Source: Acidobacteriota bacterium
Lineage (GTDB): Bacteria; Acidobacteriota; Blastocatellia; Pyrinomonadales; Pyrinomonadaceae
Assembly: GCA_003222935.1 (NCBI GenBank)
Contig: QHXL01000290.1
Span: forward strand, 1-6,821
Reading direction: 5' to 3'
DNA length: 6,821 nt
Made by a program: the position numbers and the translations under genes. This document shows positions 5,607-6,821 of the stretch, piece after piece (the stretch's first letter is position 1; each line of letters begins with the position of its first letter). The notes under the pieces are model-generated. The model was not told the origin of the DNA. It worked only from the letters and a program-made list of their open reading frames with translations, and ran no database searches.

Positions 5607-6707
5607 ATGGATTTATCAATAACGGTAAACGGAATCAAGTTTCCCAATCCTTTTCTGCTCGGCTCAGGTCCTCCGGGAACAAATGCACGCGTGCTCGCTA
5701 AGTCGTACGACGCCGGTTGGGGTGGGGCGGTTGCGAAGACTGTCAGCCTCGAGTCGGCGAAAGTCGTCAACGTCGTCCCGCGATACGGCAAACTGCGTTC
5801 GCGAACGACAGGTGAAGTAATCGGATTCGAAAACATTGAACTCATTTCCGATCGGCCCATCGACGTTTGGCTGGACGAGTTCCGGCAGGTCAAGAAAGAA
5901 TATCCCAACCATATTTTGATCGCTTCCATTATGGAAGAGTACGAGAAGAGTCGTTGGCAGGAACTGACTCGCATGGTCCAGGAAACCGGTGTCGACGCCT
6001 TCGAACTGAATTTCTCATGTCCGCACGGAATGACAGAGCGCAAGATGGGCTCCGAGATGGGCGAACATCCTGATCTCACCCAGGAAGTTACCAGCTGGGT
6101 GAAAGAGGTTGCTACGATTCCCGTCTGGGCGAAGATGACGCCAAACATCACCAACATTCGCGAACCAGCGCTAGCAGCGATACGTGGTGGGGCGGACGGT
6201 ATATCGGCTATCAACACGATTCTTTCGGTAATTGGAGTCGACCTCGAAACGCTAAGACCTATGCCAACCGTTGAGGGTCACGCAGTCCCGGGTGGTTATT
6301 CAGCTCAAGCGGTTCGACCCATTGCACTCCGAATGGTAAGCCAACTCGCTCTCGGCGTACCTAAGGAAGTTTCTATTAGCGGCATCGGAGGAATTGAAAA
6401 CTCGCACGACGCTCTCGAGTTTTTCCTGCTTGGTTCGTCGACCGTTCAAATCTGCACGGGAGTGATGCTTCAGGGCGTGAAGATGATCGACGAGTTGAAG
6501 GAAGGTGTCGAGAAGTTTATGACTGACAAAGGCTTCAACTCGGTTGAGGAGATTGTCGGCAAGAGCCTGCCCTACTTTTCGACTCACATGGAACTCGTTC
6601 AGAAGATGAAAGCGGCAAAACGTTCCAAAGCCGGCGAAGCGAGCCGCGACAACGAATGGGCGCAAAAAGATATTACCGAGAAGACCGCCGAGTTAACCTC
6701 GAACTGA
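5607..6707 (+). CDS. Dihydropyrimidine dehydrogenase catalytic subunit, compact form without Fe-S domain
   Basis: This 366-residue FMN enzyme of the dihydroorotate-dehydrogenase-like TIM-barrel family should reduce uracil or thymine to the dihydropyrimidine, the first step of the reductive pathway. Every substrate-site residue known from mammalian DPD appears with matching spacing: N76 in GFENIELIS (DPD N609), N135 and the general acid C138 in NFSCPHGM (N668, C671), and N203-T204 in SAINTI (N736-T737). K44 in AKT and GIGG (259-262) fit FMN binding. E. coli PreA is about 411 residues and ends in a two-cluster ferredoxin domain. Here the tail has no cysteine-rich motif and ends in a charged helix, KMKAAKRSKAG then EKTAELTSN. 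From memory this length and tail resemble plant PYD1. No PreT-like NAD(P)H partner is in the window, so the electron route is open. ATG 5607 has AGGAG five bases upstream. Confidence 0.92.
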   Translation: MDLSITVNGIKFPNPFLLGSGPPGTNARVLAKSYDAGWGGAVAKTVSLESAKVVNVVPRYGKLRSRTTGEVIGFENIELISDRPIDVWLDEFRQVKKEYPNHILIASIMEEYEKSRWQELTRMVQETGVDAFELNFSCPHGMTERKMGSEMGEHPDLTQEVTSWVKEVATIPVWAKMTPNITNIREPALAAIRGGADGISAINTILSVIGVDLETLRPMPTVEGHAVPGGYSAQAVRPIALRMVSQLALGVPKEVSISGIGGIENSHDALEFFLLGSSTVQICTGVMLQGVKMIDELKEGVEKFMTDKGFNSVEEIVGKSLPYFSTHMELVQKMKAAKRSKAGEASRDNEWAQKDITEKTAELTSN

Positions 6708-6708
6708 C

Positions 6709-6807
6709 CTTTGGAGTGCGGGGACTTGTCACCGCTTTGTTAAAGAAGAACCTGGATACCTGGACTCTTGCTATAACAAAGCGGTGACAAGTCCCCGCAC
6801 TCCAAAG
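6709..6807. repeat. Perfect 34-bp inverted repeat downstream of the dehydrogenase gene
   Basis: Arms 6709-6742 and 6774-6807 are exact reverse complements over 34 bp, separated by 31 bases. Within each arm GCGGGGAC and GTCACCGC (6718-6725 and 6728-6735 in the left arm) can pair with one mismatch, so each arm also forms its own hairpin. The left arm begins one base after the dehydrogenase stop codon. The perfect match points to recent insertion or to gene conversion between the arms. It may act as a transcription end or 3' stabiliser, but no T-run follows. I recall TTTGGAGTGCGG..CACCGCTTTG elements as dispersed repeats in Acidobacteriota and Verrucomicrobia. Confidence 0.92.
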
Positions 6808-6821
6808 TTTGAAACAATCCT

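Larger units (their letters stand above)
3008..6707 (+). other. Putative pyrimidine reductive-degradation gene cluster
   Basis: Three consecutive same-strand genes, transporter (3008-4516), N-carbamoyl amidohydrolase (4594-5463) and dihydropyrimidine dehydrogenase (5607-6707), cover uptake, the last step and the first step of the reductive pathway from uracil/thymine to beta-alanine or 3-aminoisobutyrate. Gaps are 77 and 143 bases, so a single transcript is plausible but not proven; the second gap carries a degraded palindrome. The ring-opening enzyme, dihydropyrimidinase, is missing from the window. I see no regulator gene in the cluster. Confidence 0.7.

Noticed and set aside
5591..6217. 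Minus-strand open frame of 208 codons
   Set aside because: It is antisense to the dehydrogenase gene, which shows a complete active site. I see no family motif or independent support for the opposite frame.
1..6821. CRISPR array, tRNA or rRNA genes, transposase or phage genes
   Set aside because: I saw no evenly spaced direct repeats, no cloverleaf-like sequence, and no coding region resembling these; the inverted repeats here have no accompanying gene.

Overview
The window holds five complete protein genes, all on the + strand: an S10-family serine carboxypeptidase, a secreted SIMPL-domain protein, an NCS1-type nucleobase/hydantoin transporter, a nitrilase-superfamily N-carbamoyl amidohydrolase (most likely beta-ureidopropionase), and a dihydropyrimidine dehydrogenase catalytic subunit. 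I see no rRNA, tRNA, CRISPR array, transposase or phage gene. Gene density is moderate, with gaps of roughly 75 to 370 bases.

Organism: the mid-range base composition and the gaps filled with several families of palindromic repeats resemble genomes I remember from Acidobacteriota, especially Blastocatellia/Pyrinomonadales. This is a recollection-based guess; similar intergenic repeats also occur in some Verrucomicrobia and Planctomycetes.

Layout: bases 1-369 hold no convincing gene, only short palindromes and a minus-strand frame open to the window edge. The peptidase occupies 370-1923. A nested palindromic element (2004-2121) separates it from the SIMPL gene, whose best start is 2146. A second inverted repeat (2884-2979) fills the gap before the transporter, which begins with TTG at 3008. 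The hydrolase (4594-5463) follows after a 77-base gap without a repeat. A third, degraded inverted repeat (5472-5581) precedes the dehydrogenase (5607-6707). A perfect 34-bp inverted repeat (6709-6807) lies immediately after it.

How the genes work together: the last three form a coherent set for reductive pyrimidine breakdown. The transporter would bring in uracil, thymine, dihydropyrimidine or hydantoin. The dehydrogenase would reduce uracil/thymine to the dihydro form. The hydrolase would cleave N-carbamoyl-beta-alanine to beta-alanine, CO2 and ammonia. The middle enzyme, dihydropyrimidinase, is absent and may lie just downstream. The dehydrogenase has all the expected active-site residues but lacks the C-terminal iron-sulfur domain of E. 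coli PreA, and as I recall it resembles plant PYD1. The two most notable points are this compact dehydrogenase in a bacterial pathway cluster and the different palindromic element in almost every intergenic gap. I see no clear evidence of a wholly new defence or mobile system here.
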